From the NCBI RefSeq assembly GCF_900110645.1, contig NZ_FOFB01000006.1, positions 62,001 through 126,000 of the forward strand: a stretch of 64,000 nt of DNA, read 5' to 3'. The notes beneath the pieces are model-generated. The model saw only the letters and a list, made by a program, of their open reading frames with translations, made no database searches and was not told where the DNA came from. Positions 49,835 to 59,180 of the stretch are shown one piece after another. Made by a program: the position numbers and the translations under genes. How positions within the stretch are numbered: the first letter of the stretch is position 1; every line of letters begins with the position of its first letter. The stretch comes from Neolewinella agarilytica (GTDB taxonomy: Bacteria; Bacteroidota; Bacteroidia; Chitinophagales; Saprospiraceae).

Positions 49835-51925
49835 ATGTTAAACCAATTCTACACCACACTCATTTTCTGTCTCTCTTCATTGTTTGTTTCTGCCCAGTGT
49901 TACGAGCCCGCTACCCTTGAAAACCGAATGGGAGAGGCTACCGTTGCGGTTGTCGGCCGTGTTGTCAGCTCCGAACCGTTTTACAACAACTTTGGCGAAA
50001 TTTACACTAAACACGTATTGGCGGTAGACCGGGCTCTGGCAACCGACTATGCCAATAATCCGGCTACGGAAATTGAATTCTTTACCCTTGGGGGCATCAT
50101 CAATGAAGAACAGATGATTGTATCTCCTTCACCAAAGAAAATGAACGGTGCTGATGGGCTGTTCCTGCTTACGGAGTATACCGGCAACCGGGTGAACTCA
50201 GATACTCGAATGTTTCGTTTGGCTACCGTCCGGGAAAGCTACGTGGCCTTCCATAAAGAAACGGGGCAATTCACCGACGGAAGTACCGTGCTTGGTGACC
50301 TGCGGGATGTGGAGAGAATGATTGAGGGAGCGCTCGGGGCCGGTTTTGCGGTTGTGTCAGAACGAAGCTTTAGTCCTGAGCCCATTGCCGCCGGCCGGAT
50401 GATGCCTGCCATCTCAAGTATTGCTCCCCTGTCCGTAAGCGCTGGCATTGGCGAAGTGCTTACCATCAACGGAAGCGGCTTCGGCGGCTCTACCGGCAGC
50501 GTATTCTTCGATAGCCCGGACGACGGAACCGGCGGCTCCTTTACACAAGTACCGGATAGCGAAATCATCAGCTGGAGTAATGTTCGTATTCAGGTAAGGG
50601 TCTCCTCCGGGGCGGGTAGCGGTAGTGTTCTCCTTTTCACGGCTAATGGGCAGCGGACCTTAAGCAGCCAGCAAATCAATGTTGACTTTGCCATTACCAA
50701 CCTGAACTTGAGCAGTGGTGAAATTGTGACGCCCCGGCTGATTGACGATGAGGCGGACGGTGACGGCGGCTACCGCTTTCGCGTCAGCAACAATAGCGCT
50801 AACAACGGCCGCTCGCTTGCCGGAGATGCTCCTGCTTTTGCAGCGCTTAACCGTGCTGTATTTACCTGGCAGACGGAGGGCGACTACAACGTAGAACTGG
50901 AAGGAACTACCAGCATCCAAACACCCAGCCGTGACGACGACGTCAATATTATCTCTTACGGAAGCAGTGCGTTTGATTTTGACGTAGAGCTGGGGGAGGG
51001 TACCATTGGCATCGCTTATTCCTACTACAGTGCCTGTGGTACCAGCGAATATGAAGTGACCGGCCTTGACATTCTGTTCCGTCGCCCCGGCGACCCCAAT
51101 GGATTCGGGGGATCGATAACGTATAATTTCGGCCCGGAAGAAGGAGAAGGTGTCGATTTTGAAAGCGTGGCCCTGCACGAGATCGGGCATACCCACCAGC
51201 TGAAGCATGTCGCGGATGAAAACGACGTGATGTCTTACAGTATTAGTCCAGGCGAGAATCATCGGGTGCTGAGCGCTGCAAACCGTTTGGGCCTGGAGGA
51301 GGTTGCTACTCTGGCCCTGGCGTACGATCCGCCGATCATTAATTGCGGTGGTGATTTTAACCAGGAACGGAGCTACGTCACCTTTAGCGAAGCCTTTAGC
51401 GCACTGCCCGTTACCTGGGCTGAATTCAAGGCCGTCTCCCGCAGGAAAATGGTTGATCTTAGTTGGAGCACTGCCAGCGAATCGGAAAATGACTTTTTCA
51501 CCGTGGAGCGTTCTGCTGACGGGGTGAATTTTCGCAGCATTGCTTTGGTACCCGCTCGTAATATGGTCACAGGTTCGGTTTATGAAGCGGTAGATGAAGC
51601 TCCTCTGCCTGGCCTTAGTTATTATCGTATTACCCAAACCAACTTTGACGGGAGCCAATCGGCTTCGGACATCCGTCAGGTCAATCGATCTACTGCTGGC
51701 GAATTGGTGCTTTATCCTAATCCCGTGGTTAATCGGCTGACCATCGTAGACGCGGATGCAGAAGCTAATACGCGGTATGATATCTATGATGGCCTTGGGC
51801 GAAAGGTATTTACAGCTCAAGGAAGGGGTGTTTCTGACCGGACTACTCTGGACGTTGGTGAGCTGCCTTCCGGGCAGTATGTTCTGCAAAGCACAGCGGG
51901 GAAAACAAAGCGCTTCGTCAAGTGA
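49835..51925 (+). CDS. Secreted matrixin-like metalloprotease with T9SS sorting domain
   Basis: A 696-residue protein from ATG 49835 (MLNQFYTTLIFCLSSLFVSAQ); the GTG at 49814 is less likely. An IPT/TIG-like domain follows at about 180-280 (ISSIAPLSVSAGIGEVLTINGSG). The metzincin zinc motif HEIGHTHQLKH gives His448, Glu449, His452, His458, with DVMSYSI as the Met-turn. A fibronectin-like segment and a T9SS type A tail (LYPNPVVNRLTIVD ... GQYVLQSTAGKTKRFVK) end the protein. Predicted to be exported by T9SS and digest extracellular protein. Confidence 0.9.
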   Translation: MLNQFYTTLIFCLSSLFVSAQCYEPATLENRMGEATVAVVGRVVSSEPFYNNFGEIYTKHVLAVDRALATDYANNPATEIEFFTLGGIINEEQMIVSPSPKKMNGADGLFLLTEYTGNRVNSDTRMFRLATVRESYVAFHKETGQFTDGSTVLGDLRDVERMIEGALGAGFAVVSERSFSPEPIAAGRMMPAISSIAPLSVSAGIGEVLTINGSGFGGSTGSVFFDSPDDGTGGSFTQVPDSEIISWSNVRIQVRVSSGAGSGSVLLFTANGQRTLSSQQINVDFAITNLNLSSGEIVTPRLIDDEADGDGGYRFRVSNNSANNGRSLAGDAPAFAALNRAVFTWQTEGDYNVELEGTTSIQTPSRDDDVNIISYGSSAFDFDVELGEGTIGIAYSYYSACGTSEYEVTGLDILFRRPGDPNGFGGSITYNFGPEEGEGVDFESVALHEIGHTHQLKHVADENDVMSYSISPGENHRVLSAANRLGLEEVATLALAYDPPIINCGGDFNQERSYVTFSEAFSALPVTWAEFKAVSRRKMVDLSWSTASESENDFFTVERSADGVNFRSIALVPARNMVTGSVYEAVDEAPLPGLSYYRITQTNFDGSQSASDIRQVNRSTAGELVLYPNPVVNRLTIVDADAEANTRYDIYDGLGRKVFTAQGRGVSDRTTLDVGELPSGQYVLQSTAGKTKRFVK

Positions 51926-51952
51926 GGCATCGTGTCGACTACATACGGTTTT

Positions 51953-51971
51953 GGGCGCGGCCGCAGGTGCA
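51953..51971 (-). repeat. Exact copy of dispersed element
   Basis: GGGCGCGGCCGCAGGTGCA on the plus strand between convergent genes, with TACGGTTTT before it as at 59768-59776. Confidence 0.85.
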
Positions 51972-51974
51972 AGG

Positions 51975-52538
51975 CTAGTTAAAAAGCAATGAATCAGACA
52001 TCATTCCACGCTGGAAAAACATCTGTTTTTGTAGCTTTTTAAATGCCTGGATTCCCTCGATAGTCATCATGTACTCTTGGGATTTGGGGTGCTCCGTGCC
52101 ATTACGCATTCGCACATTACTACACTCGAAACAAATGCTGAAATAGTGGCTCACTCGGCCTTGTGCGTCGTAGAAGGTGAGCAGGAATCGTGGGAAGTGA
52201 CAAAGTACTAATCCATTGTCATACTCCCGGCCAGTGTACGTTGCGTAAGCGGGCGTCATGTAGTGCAAGCCATCCAACTAAACTTCTAAGGCGGCCTGCG
52301 CTTTCCGGCTGTTTAGTGCTACACTATCACCGGTCTCGGCTGCAGTAGGGTTTGCCTCGTCTACCATTTCGATGTCAAGGTTCTCGTAGAGTCTGGCTGT
52401 TCCACTCATCACTTTATCTGTACCAAAATCGGAGATAGGACTGGGGTAAGCGGGCTGATCCAGGTATAATAGAGTGGCCGTCAGCAGCAGGCAAATACCG
52501 ATCAATATGGATTGAAGTAAACTGGGGCGTAGGGTCAT
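51975..52538 (-). pseudogene. Gene split by in-frame TAG, 86 + 100 codons
   Basis: The two halves are in one frame, separated by TAG at 52278-52280. The first half starts MTLRPSLLQSILIGICLLLT (a membrane segment) and ends NSRKAQAALEV. After the stop the frame continues with LDGLHYMTPAYATYTG, then LCHFPRFLLTFYDAQGRVSH and FSICFECSNVRM. The second part has no strong start; ATG at 52259 could start a separate 94-residue protein. It follows the TlpA-like gene by 16 bp. I cannot name the family. Confidence 0.6.
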
Positions 52539-52554
52539 GATGGATGTTATTACC

Positions 52555-54030
52555 TCAATTTAGTCTTGCCTGGATCAAACTTCGCAGTGAAGGGTCGTCC
52601 GGTTTAGGACAGGCCCGGCAAATAACCTCATCATCCGGACCTAATAGTAAATATTGCGGTGCACCCAGGCTACCCATGCCCCGTCGAACAAGCCCCTTCT
52701 GCTGTTCAGGAATGTAAAAGAAAGCATCGGCCGGTGGCTGGTGACGTTTAAGGTAAGGCTTCCACTTGTCGATCTTTGTGCTGAAGGCGACGGATATTAT
52801 TTCCAGATCAGTGTATTGCTTCCGTAGTTCCGCTTCGACGGGTTGGAGACGGAGGCAGGGGTAGCAGCCAGCAAACCAGAATTTATAGAGGGTAAGTGGT
52901 TTTTGGCGGACGTTCAGCAGATCGCCGTTGGCCAGGTTTCTGCGCTCAAAAGGGGTGGATAACAGGGTCAGTAACTGGCTGGTGTCATTCAGGCTATTTT
53001 GCTCAGTACGGAGTTCACTCAGGCGCTGATCAATTTGGTTGAGTCGCTTGGCATAACTAGCGGGCAGCACCTTCATCGCATTGTAAATCAATTCTTCTTT
53101 ACCGGCGTAGTCGTGTCCATTACGGATTTCGTCGTCGATCAGTGCTGCCAGTATCGATGCTTTGTGGGAGAGCGTGTCGGGAAGTTGTTCGATGAAGTCG
53201 ACAACAGTAGTATATCGTTCTGCTCTTGATTCTTCGATTATGCTGTCTGCCTCAGTGATTAAGCGATGTTGATATATAGCTGTGCTTAGTAGTATGTCCT
53301 GATGCATACTCCCGTCGAGAAATCCATCACTTCGAGCTTGTGCGTCAAGTTCCACTGCAATGGCGGGCGGAAGTTGAATTTTTTGCTGATAAAAGTATCG
53401 ATAATACCCGGGATAGGTCGCAAATCGATGGAGCATCTTGTGCGTTAACCGGCGCTGTAACAGATTAACTACCCAGGCGGGCTGATTGGTTCGTGCGGCA
53501 TAACGCTGTAGGCGCGCCACGGAAGTGTCCCGCAATCCGGACACGTGCTCGATAAATTCGTTAAGTGGTAACCCTATTGTACTTTGTCCTACGGAAGTCG
53601 GGTCCCAGGTTTCAACGGAGTCCGCCGGAGCGTAGATGTCAGCGTTGATGCCAACACCTGTATTCTTGAACGGCCCGTAGACGATCCGGCGATCCATACC
53701 GGGATACAAGGCGTAAAATATTCGTCGATAGCGGGCATCGATCACGAAGTCCTCTGGCCGGTACAACGAAATGTTGAAGAGAAACGAATCGCCCGGCCAC
53801 AGTGTATCCGGGAGTTCCCGGCCAAGTAGCGGAAGCTCCCACTCATAGGTTACCCGAAGGTCAAGTGTGTCGGCCGATTGATTGATGAAGGAAAGTGTAG
53901 TTGGTATCGGATCAACAAAAGTGACGTCCGACCAGGGTAATTCTGTATTCTTCCTCTCCTCACCATCACTGCACCCTGCGGTCAGCGCCCCAAAAACCGA
54001 TAACAATAGAACTACCCGCAGTATTTTCAT
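52555..54030 (-). CDS. TlpA-like thioredoxin-fold lipoprotein
   Basis: A 491-residue protein from ATG 54030 (MKILRVVLLLSVFGALTAGC, lipobox). A longer reading from 54729 only adds antisense of the TesB gene. The N-terminal about 350 residues are helical and not recognised; the C-terminal thioredoxin domain has FWFAGCYPCLRLQP (CxxC at about residue 385), VAFSTKIDKWKPYL and GAPQYLLLGPDDEV. TlpA/ResA-type proteins reduce periplasmic disulfides. The signal region codons contain a diverged element copy (53970-53990). Confidence 0.85.
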   Translation of the reverse strand: MKILRVVLLLSVFGALTAGCSDGEERKNTELPWSDVTFVDPIPTTLSFINQSADTLDLRVTYEWELPLLGRELPDTLWPGDSFLFNISLYRPEDFVIDARYRRIFYALYPGMDRRIVYGPFKNTGVGINADIYAPADSVETWDPTSVGQSTIGLPLNEFIEHVSGLRDTSVARLQRYAARTNQPAWVVNLLQRRLTHKMLHRFATYPGYYRYFYQQKIQLPPAIAVELDAQARSDGFLDGSMHQDILLSTAIYQHRLITEADSIIEESRAERYTTVVDFIEQLPDTLSHKASILAALIDDEIRNGHDYAGKEELIYNAMKVLPASYAKRLNQIDQRLSELRTEQNSLNDTSQLLTLLSTPFERRNLANGDLLNVRQKPLTLYKFWFAGCYPCLRLQPVEAELRKQYTDLEIISVAFSTKIDKWKPYLKRHQPPADAFFYIPEQQKGLVRRGMGSLGAPQYLLLGPDDEVICRACPKPDDPSLRSLIQARLN

Positions 54031-54111
54031 AAACATTCTTTCACAGTGGATGCAACTGATGACCATTATGGTGGTTCCTAGCAATGTAAACCGCCCGATA
54101 GCCCGCCGAAG

Positions 54112-54148
54112 CCAAAATACCAAAGTACCAAAATACCAAAGTACCACC
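54112..54148. repeat. ACCAAAATACC direct-repeat tract before tesB
   Basis: Four units of the type ACCAAARTACC immediately upstream of the TesB start codon. The same units recur at 57963-58033. Confidence 0.75.
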
Positions 54149-54150
54149 CC

Positions 54151-55014
54151 ATGAAACAAGTCTCCGAACTCCTCTCCCTGCTTGATCTGGAACGCATTGA
54201 AGTTAATCTTTTCAAGGGCCAATCCCGTAGTGTCGGCTCGCCCCGCGTTTTCGGCGGTCAGGTAATGGCTCAAGCACTGAGCGCGGCCATGCGTACGGTG
54301 CCCGAAGACCGTTTCGTGCACAGTTTTCATGGCTATTTTGTGTTGCCAGGTAACCTGGAAATCCCGATCATCTTCGAGGTAGACCGAATTCGGGACGGTG
54401 GCTCCTTCACCACCCGGGCCGTCAAGGCCATCCAGAACGGTCAGGCTATTTTTCACCTGACGGCCAGCTTCCAAATCGATCAGGAAGGTTATGACCACCA
54501 GGTGGAGATGCCAAAAGTGCTCGGCTACGACGAATTGGTGAGCTACGACGGGATGGCCAAGCAGTTTGGCGATCAGTTGCCGCCAAACATCCGTAAGATT
54601 CTTAACATTGAGCGGCCCATCGAGTTCCGCCCCGTGGAGTTCCTCAATCCCTTCGCCAGCGAGGTCTACGAGCCCGTCCGCAACGTCTGGCTGAAGACCA
54701 AGGGCGAGATGACGGATGATCGCCGGCAAAACGCCCTCGTGCTTGCTTATGCTTCAGATTACAACCTGCTCACCACCGCCCTTTTCCCTCATGGCAAGGC
54801 CATCGATCACCGCAATCTCCAGATCGCCAGCCTCGACCACGCCATGTGGTTTCACCGCCCCTTCCGGGCGGATGAGTGGCTGCTCTACAGCATCGACTCG
54901 CCCTCGGCCAGCGGTGCGCGGGGCTTTACGCGGGGGAATATTTTTGATGTGGAGGGGAAGCTTGTTGCCTCCGTTGCCCAGGAGGGCTTGATGCGAGAGG
55001 TGAAGAAAAAATAG
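54151..55014 (+). CDS. tesB: Acyl-CoA thioesterase II (TesB)
   Basis: A 287-residue double hot-dog protein: SRSVGSPRVFGGQVMAQALS, VHSFHGYFVLPGN, TTRAVKAIQNGQAIFHLTAS in the N domain, and SLDHAMWFHRPFRADEWLLY and GARGFTRGNIFDVEGKLVAS in the C domain, with the Asp of the LDH segment and the later Gln/Thr sites as expected of TesB. It hydrolyses medium- and long-chain acyl-CoA. Convergent with the DUF3179 gene (1-bp gap). Confidence 0.96.
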   Translation: MKQVSELLSLLDLERIEVNLFKGQSRSVGSPRVFGGQVMAQALSAAMRTVPEDRFVHSFHGYFVLPGNLEIPIIFEVDRIRDGGSFTTRAVKAIQNGQAIFHLTASFQIDQEGYDHQVEMPKVLGYDELVSYDGMAKQFGDQLPPNIRKILNIERPIEFRPVEFLNPFASEVYEPVRNVWLKTKGEMTDDRRQNALVLAYASDYNLLTTALFPHGKAIDHRNLQIASLDHAMWFHRPFRADEWLLYSIDSPSASGARGFTRGNIFDVEGKLVASVAQEGLMREVKKK

Positions 55015-55015
55015 C

Positions 55016-56119
55016 TTACTCCCCAAAAACCTCCAGCCCCGGATAAAACGTCCCCCAGCTAAACCAGTAGCCCATCATCGCCGTCGGGGTGTTGAGTCGT
55101 TGACCAAAACGTGGACCCCGAAGGTGGCGGCCGAAGATGTCCCATACGTTGCCTTCCTGATCCGTTAAGAACTCCGTGTTGTCGGTGTCGATAAGGCGAA
55201 GGTCCAGCAGCGTACCGTCCGGTAGCTCCCGGTCAAATACTGCCATGGTTTCCGGGTTTTGGCTACCGACAACTAGCAGTTCCCGGCCCGCAAACGTATC
55301 ATTGATCAACGACCAGCCATTGGGGCTGAAACTGCCGAAACGATAAGCCTTGGCTTCACCGTCAATGATGACGCCCATTACCCGTTCTTTATTCGGTAGC
55401 CGGTCGTCGGGAGTATCGATGGGGAAGATGATGCTGTTGTCATTTGTCCGGTAATCGCCGTAAGGGTAAGCGGTATAGTTTCTGCTCAGCCCCGTCTGTT
55501 CACTGACGACCGTGGCATTCGGGAATAGTTCCGATACGTCCTTCCAGCGGACTTCCACCAGGTTAGTCGTGGCGGGCGTTTCTCCCGCTCGCTCACCATT
55601 GACACATTCCATGCGTTGTTGAGACCAATTACTACCTGTTTTTCGGTCGTAGGGAATAATATTGGTGTTGTACAGCAGGCCGGAAACCCCGAAGGAGGTC
55701 GTCTCTCCGCCGAAAGTCCGGTCCCAGCCGATGCCGGTTCCCGTCAATGGGCAGTAGACAATGGCCAGGGCTTGGTTGTCCACTTCGTCATTAATGATCT
55801 CGTGCCAATCCAGAATGTTGTGGGGGTATAGTTTCACTTTTCCCAGCCCATCATCAGCAGCTAACAGAAGACTGTTTTCCGTGAGAAAGTTAATGGACAA
55901 CTGGTCAGCGAATCGGGCATTGTCCAGAGACGGAATACCGTCACAGCCCGGTCCACCATCAAAAACATTGCTTCGGGGAATTAACCAATCGCCACCGAAG
56001 GAACAGGCACCGTTGCCATTGCCCGGATTTTGAATGCGAGGGTCAAAAACGTCATCGTCTCCACTGCAGGAAGCGAAAAGAAGGAACAGAATGGCAAATG
56101 GATAAATGGATAGTTTCAT
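55016..56119 (-). CDS. DUF3179 domain lipoprotein
   Basis: A 367-residue lipoprotein (MKLSIYPFAILFLLFASC). Conserved DUF3179 segments: LYPHNILDWHEIIND, IVYCPLTGTGIGW, FGVSGLLYNTNIIPYDR, and RVMGVIIDGEAKAYRFG. The single Cys in YCPLTGT is invariant in the family. Function unknown. The gene follows the barrel protein by 6 bp, forming an operon. Confidence 0.88.
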   Translation of the reverse strand: MKLSIYPFAILFLLFASCSGDDDVFDPRIQNPGNGNGACSFGGDWLIPRSNVFDGGPGCDGIPSLDNARFADQLSINFLTENSLLLAADDGLGKVKLYPHNILDWHEIINDEVDNQALAIVYCPLTGTGIGWDRTFGGETTSFGVSGLLYNTNIIPYDRKTGSNWSQQRMECVNGERAGETPATTNLVEVRWKDVSELFPNATVVSEQTGLSRNYTAYPYGDYRTNDNSIIFPIDTPDDRLPNKERVMGVIIDGEAKAYRFGSFSPNGWSLINDTFAGRELLVVGSQNPETMAVFDRELPDGTLLDLRLIDTDNTEFLTDQEGNVWDIFGRHLRGPRFGQRLNTPTAMMGYWFSWGTFYPGLEVFGE

Positions 56120-56125
56120 GCTGCA

Positions 56126-57136
56126 TTACTGTTTTGTGGATAGGTGGTAAAGAAAGCCGGTGTTCAGGCGAAGGGTAGGGGCGACCTGTGTACCCGTTAC
56201 TTTGGTGTAGACGGGGAGGTCAGCAGCCAGTTGCCAGCTTAGGGAAGCGGAAATGGTTAGCCCGATGGAGGGTTGCAGGAAAAGGAAGTCCCCTCCCGTA
56301 CTGGGCGTTATTTCGCCATTCGTGCGGTCTCCTTCGGCGTGGCGAAAGAGCAGGCTTAGTCCGGGATTTATTAAGCGGTCAAAGAACAACAGTTGATCGC
56401 TTAGGCCAAGGGTAAGTTGTGTCTCTGTGCCGAATTGGTAAGTCTGCGCCTGCCGGACCATCGTCACCGGATTGTTGAAGGCCAGATAGTCGTCGTTGAT
56501 TCCCCGCCGACGGTGTACTGCCGTCAGGAAAATACTGAGCGATGGCCTGGAGGCCAACTGATGACTAAGCCGATTCCAGAGAATAAGGTCCCAGGCTTTG
56601 CTGCCGGGCTGTAGATCTGCATTATAGGTAAAGCCAAATTCATTCTCCCGGTCTGCCGCCCCGTTCGGGAATTTGATGCCCGCCCCGCTGGCCCATTGCC
56701 AGCGCCGGCCAAAATCCGGTTGTATCCATTGGTAGCGCAATAGGGCCACCGCATCTCCCAGTCCGTTGGTTACGTCCGTTGCAGTGTTTCCCCGGTTGAT
56801 AACCCGCTCCTGGCGGATGTAGGGCAGGAGGATGTCAATGGACCACCGATCATTGATGGCGTAACTGCTTTCCAGTAGAATGGTTTGGGTATTCCGGATG
56901 CGGCTGCCATCGTTTAACGCCTCGCTTCCGGTAAACAAACTTCTTAATCGGTTGAGGTCATAGCTGATGCCGACTTGCAGTTGGCCTGCCTCTCCGGCCG
57001 GCAACCCCAGATTGCCCGCCAGTGGAACCCCACCGGAACAACAGGTCTGGGCGCTAAGCGTCTGTACCACGAAAATCGCGAGGATAAGCTTGCACAAGCG
57101 CAAAAAAATAGTTGGTTCCCGGCTCCTTTTAACCAT
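56126..57136 (-). CDS. Transporter-like outer-membrane barrel protein
   Basis: A 336-residue protein with a signal ending LSAQTCCSGGVPLAGN. The mature part is a series of beta strands typical of the transporter/MetA-like barrel family (YAINDRWSIDILLPYIRQER, GDAVALLRYQW, GIKFPNGAADRENE) ending in an aromatic-rich strand. The vicinal Cys-Cys at the mature N-terminus is unusual and may bind a metal. It is upstream of the DUF3179 gene in the same operon. Confidence 0.65.
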   Translation of the reverse strand: MVKRSREPTIFLRLCKLILAIFVVQTLSAQTCCSGGVPLAGNLGLPAGEAGQLQVGISYDLNRLRSLFTGSEALNDGSRIRNTQTILLESSYAINDRWSIDILLPYIRQERVINRGNTATDVTNGLGDAVALLRYQWIQPDFGRRWQWASGAGIKFPNGAADRENEFGFTYNADLQPGSKAWDLILWNRLSHQLASRPSLSIFLTAVHRRRGINDDYLAFNNPVTMVRQAQTYQFGTETQLTLGLSDQLLFFDRLINPGLSLLFRHAEGDRTNGEITPSTGGDFLFLQPSIGLTISASLSWQLAADLPVYTKVTGTQVAPTLRLNTGFLYHLSTKQ

Positions 57137-57286
57137 ATCGCTTCAAAGAAACGGGCTTTAAAGTCACCACGAAACCCTCAAAATGTCGTTAAACGATACC
57201 GCGCCGTCTTTCTGGAAGAATTCTTCCTTTAGTGTCAATTTACGGACAGTCAGAAAACGGTTATACTCTGGATCCCACCGCCTTTT

Positions 57287-57862
57287 CTAATTGCCCGACA
57301 ATGCGCCCACTTGTTGTACCAGACTCAGCTTTGACGGATCCCACTTCCCTTCCTGTACCTGGGCGACGATGTGATTCACAATGTCCATAATGCCAATGTC
57401 CGCCGGGTTCTCGCCCAGCTCCATTCGGCTCTGGTAGAGGTTACCGATTTCAAGAGTGAGGAAACCGGAGACAGCGGCCTGGGTGGCGCTGCCTAAGAAC
57501 ACCTTCAGCGGACTGAAAGAAGTCGCTACTGTGGAGGCAATCTCCGTCAAAATGCGCCCGCCAAGTGCCGTTACCCCCGTCGTAATCGCCGTTCGCAAAA
57601 GCTGATCGTCAATGTCAAAGCCATAAACATCAGCCATGTCTTTGATCATCTTGGTCTGCACTGCAGTAGCGGCAACAACATCAAGTCCAAAATTGGGGAT
57701 GAAGCTCGTAATGGTGCCAAAAAGGGTATAGCGGCGAATGATAGCGTTGGCTTCCTGGCGCTTCGCTTCCAGCTCTGGTGTCATGACGTGCTTGGCAACT
57801 TCCGTTGCTTTTTCTCCGACCTGACCGGCGGCTTCCTTAAGGGCTTTTCTTGCAGTTGGCAT
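57287..57862 (-). CDS. DUF697 domain protein
   Basis: A 191-residue protein with DUF697 segments: RRYTLFGTITSFIPNFGLDV, VQTKMIKDMADVYGF and TALGGRILTEIASTVATSF. Two or three hydrophobic helices make it a likely membrane protein. Members are often fused to GTPase domains (YcjF type); here it stands alone. Role unknown. Confidence 0.82.
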   Translation of the reverse strand: MPTARKALKEAAGQVGEKATEVAKHVMTPELEAKRQEANAIIRRYTLFGTITSFIPNFGLDVVAATAVQTKMIKDMADVYGFDIDDQLLRTAITTGVTALGGRILTEIASTVATSFSPLKVFLGSATQAAVSGFLTLEIGNLYQSRMELGENPADIGIMDIVNHIVAQVQEGKWDPSKLSLVQQVGALSGN

Positions 57863-57962
57863 GTATAACGGGTTTATGTTCTACTTTAGAACGCAGCTAG
57901 TACGGGGTAAGGTTCGTATCGCTTTCACACGCTCTTCAAAATTACTGGAGAGTGGATACGCT

Positions 57963-58033
57963 AAAACCCCAAAATACTAAAACCCCAAAGCACCAAAATA
58001 CCAAAATACCAAAGAACCAAAGAACCAAAATAC
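57963..58033. repeat. ACCAAAATACC simple-repeat tract
   Basis: Roughly six to seven imperfect ~11-base units (CCAAAATACCAAA) fill the gap between the DUF697 gene and the YejK-like gene; related to 54112-54148. Confidence 0.75.
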
Positions 58034-58036
58034 CAA

Positions 58037-59056
58037 CTACTCCCCCTTCTGGTCCAGCAGCAGGCTGGCCAGTTCATCACTGATAATGGTGATCTTTCCC
58101 GTAGCCTCGTCTACTTCGATCTGTCCGCTACGGAAGTGATCTTTGGTACAGGTAATGGAAAGGCCCCCAAATCCGGCGCGGAGGTAAAACTGTTTGCGCA
58201 GGCTGCGTTTGTCAACCCGAAAGCCCTCATCCAGCGAGCCATCGCTTTCGGCCAGCATGTCCTGTAGTGGCTTTTCATTGCCGTAGAAGAATTCGTCGAA
58301 TTCCTTAACGCGGATCGTCTGCTGCGGCTGTTTGGCGGCATACTTTACCAGGGCTTTTTCAAATTCGCCCTCGTTCATGGCGTAGCCGGTTTCCTTGTCT
58401 TTCGGCACGGGCAGCTCCTCCACCATTTCCAGGAAGGTGTGGGTAAGCTCCGCACTGGTTTCCGGCCGGTCCAGCCCCACCCAGTCGGTGAAGTACTGGC
58501 TGATGCTGCTCTGCGTCCGGGCGTGGCGGATCATCTGTACGGTTCGCCCTCTGCCGGAAAGGAGGCGGACGGCCATGGCCATATGGTCTACGTCCAGATA
58601 CTGCGTGGTGGTGAGCTTCAGGGCTTCAGATTCTTCGTCGTTGACGAAGAGCATCCCCGGCGTCTCCCGGATCAGGTAAATGCCCAGCATCCGCTGTTCC
58701 TCCATGGTGTAGTCCGCATAGAGCAGGTAACCGCCCTTGGCACCAATCACGCCCTGCAGGCTCTGCCGCAAGACCTTCATGGTGTCGTTACTGAAGGTGA
58801 TGAAGTGACTGCGGTCGCGGCCCTCCATCAGCCACTGCTGGTAGTAGGCGGGGAAGAGACTCTCGTCCGGTTCAGAGAGGAAGCCCTGCAGCAGGTCGTT
58901 CTTACGCTCGAAGATCTGGTCGAGCCGGGCAATCAGTTCAATGGAGTCCTCGGTAATCGGCAGCGGTTCTTTGCTCAGGATGAGCTCCGCTTCGGCCATC
59001 TCGGGCTGTTTCTTCAGCTCGTGAACGATGAGGTTGTGTACGATCAGATTATCCAT
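58037..59056 (-). CDS. Nucleoid-associated protein, YejK/NdpA family
   Basis: A 339-residue protein. The N-terminal LIVHELKKQPEMAEAELIL, central LKLTTTQYLDVDHMAMAVRL, YFTDWVGLDRPETSAELT and the C-terminal FRVDKRSLRKQFYLRAGFGG segment match the NdpA family. Such proteins bind the nucleoid and are typical of Proteobacteria, but similar genes occur sparsely in Bacteroidota. Start ATG 59056. Confidence 0.8.
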   Translation of the reverse strand: MDNLIVHNLIVHELKKQPEMAEAELILSKEPLPITEDSIELIARLDQIFERKNDLLQGFLSEPDESLFPAYYQQWLMEGRDRSHFITFSNDTMKVLRQSLQGVIGAKGGYLLYADYTMEEQRMLGIYLIRETPGMLFVNDEESEALKLTTTQYLDVDHMAMAVRLLSGRGRTVQMIRHARTQSSISQYFTDWVGLDRPETSAELTHTFLEMVEELPVPKDKETGYAMNEGEFEKALVKYAAKQPQQTIRVKEFDEFFYGNEKPLQDMLAESDGSLDEGFRVDKRSLRKQFYLRAGFGGLSITCTKDHFRSGQIEVDEATGKITIISDELASLLLDQKGE

Positions 59057-59180
59057 AAAGAGGGAGGTTACTCGGACGCTTCAGGGTCCTTTTGAGAGTC
59101 TTAAGCGGTCCTCGAAGGACCTTCGGGCGTCCGCGTTTCAGCGAGTTCGTATCGGGCCAAATTGGCGATTGCCCGGGGAA

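Noticed and set aside
50660..51889. 409-codon antisense frame inside the metzincin gene
   Set aside because: No domain seen, and it is fully contained in a gene with zinc and sorting motifs.
54031..54729. N-terminal extension of the TlpA-like gene to 54729
   Set aside because: The added residues are antisense of tesB; the lipoprotein signal begins at 54030.
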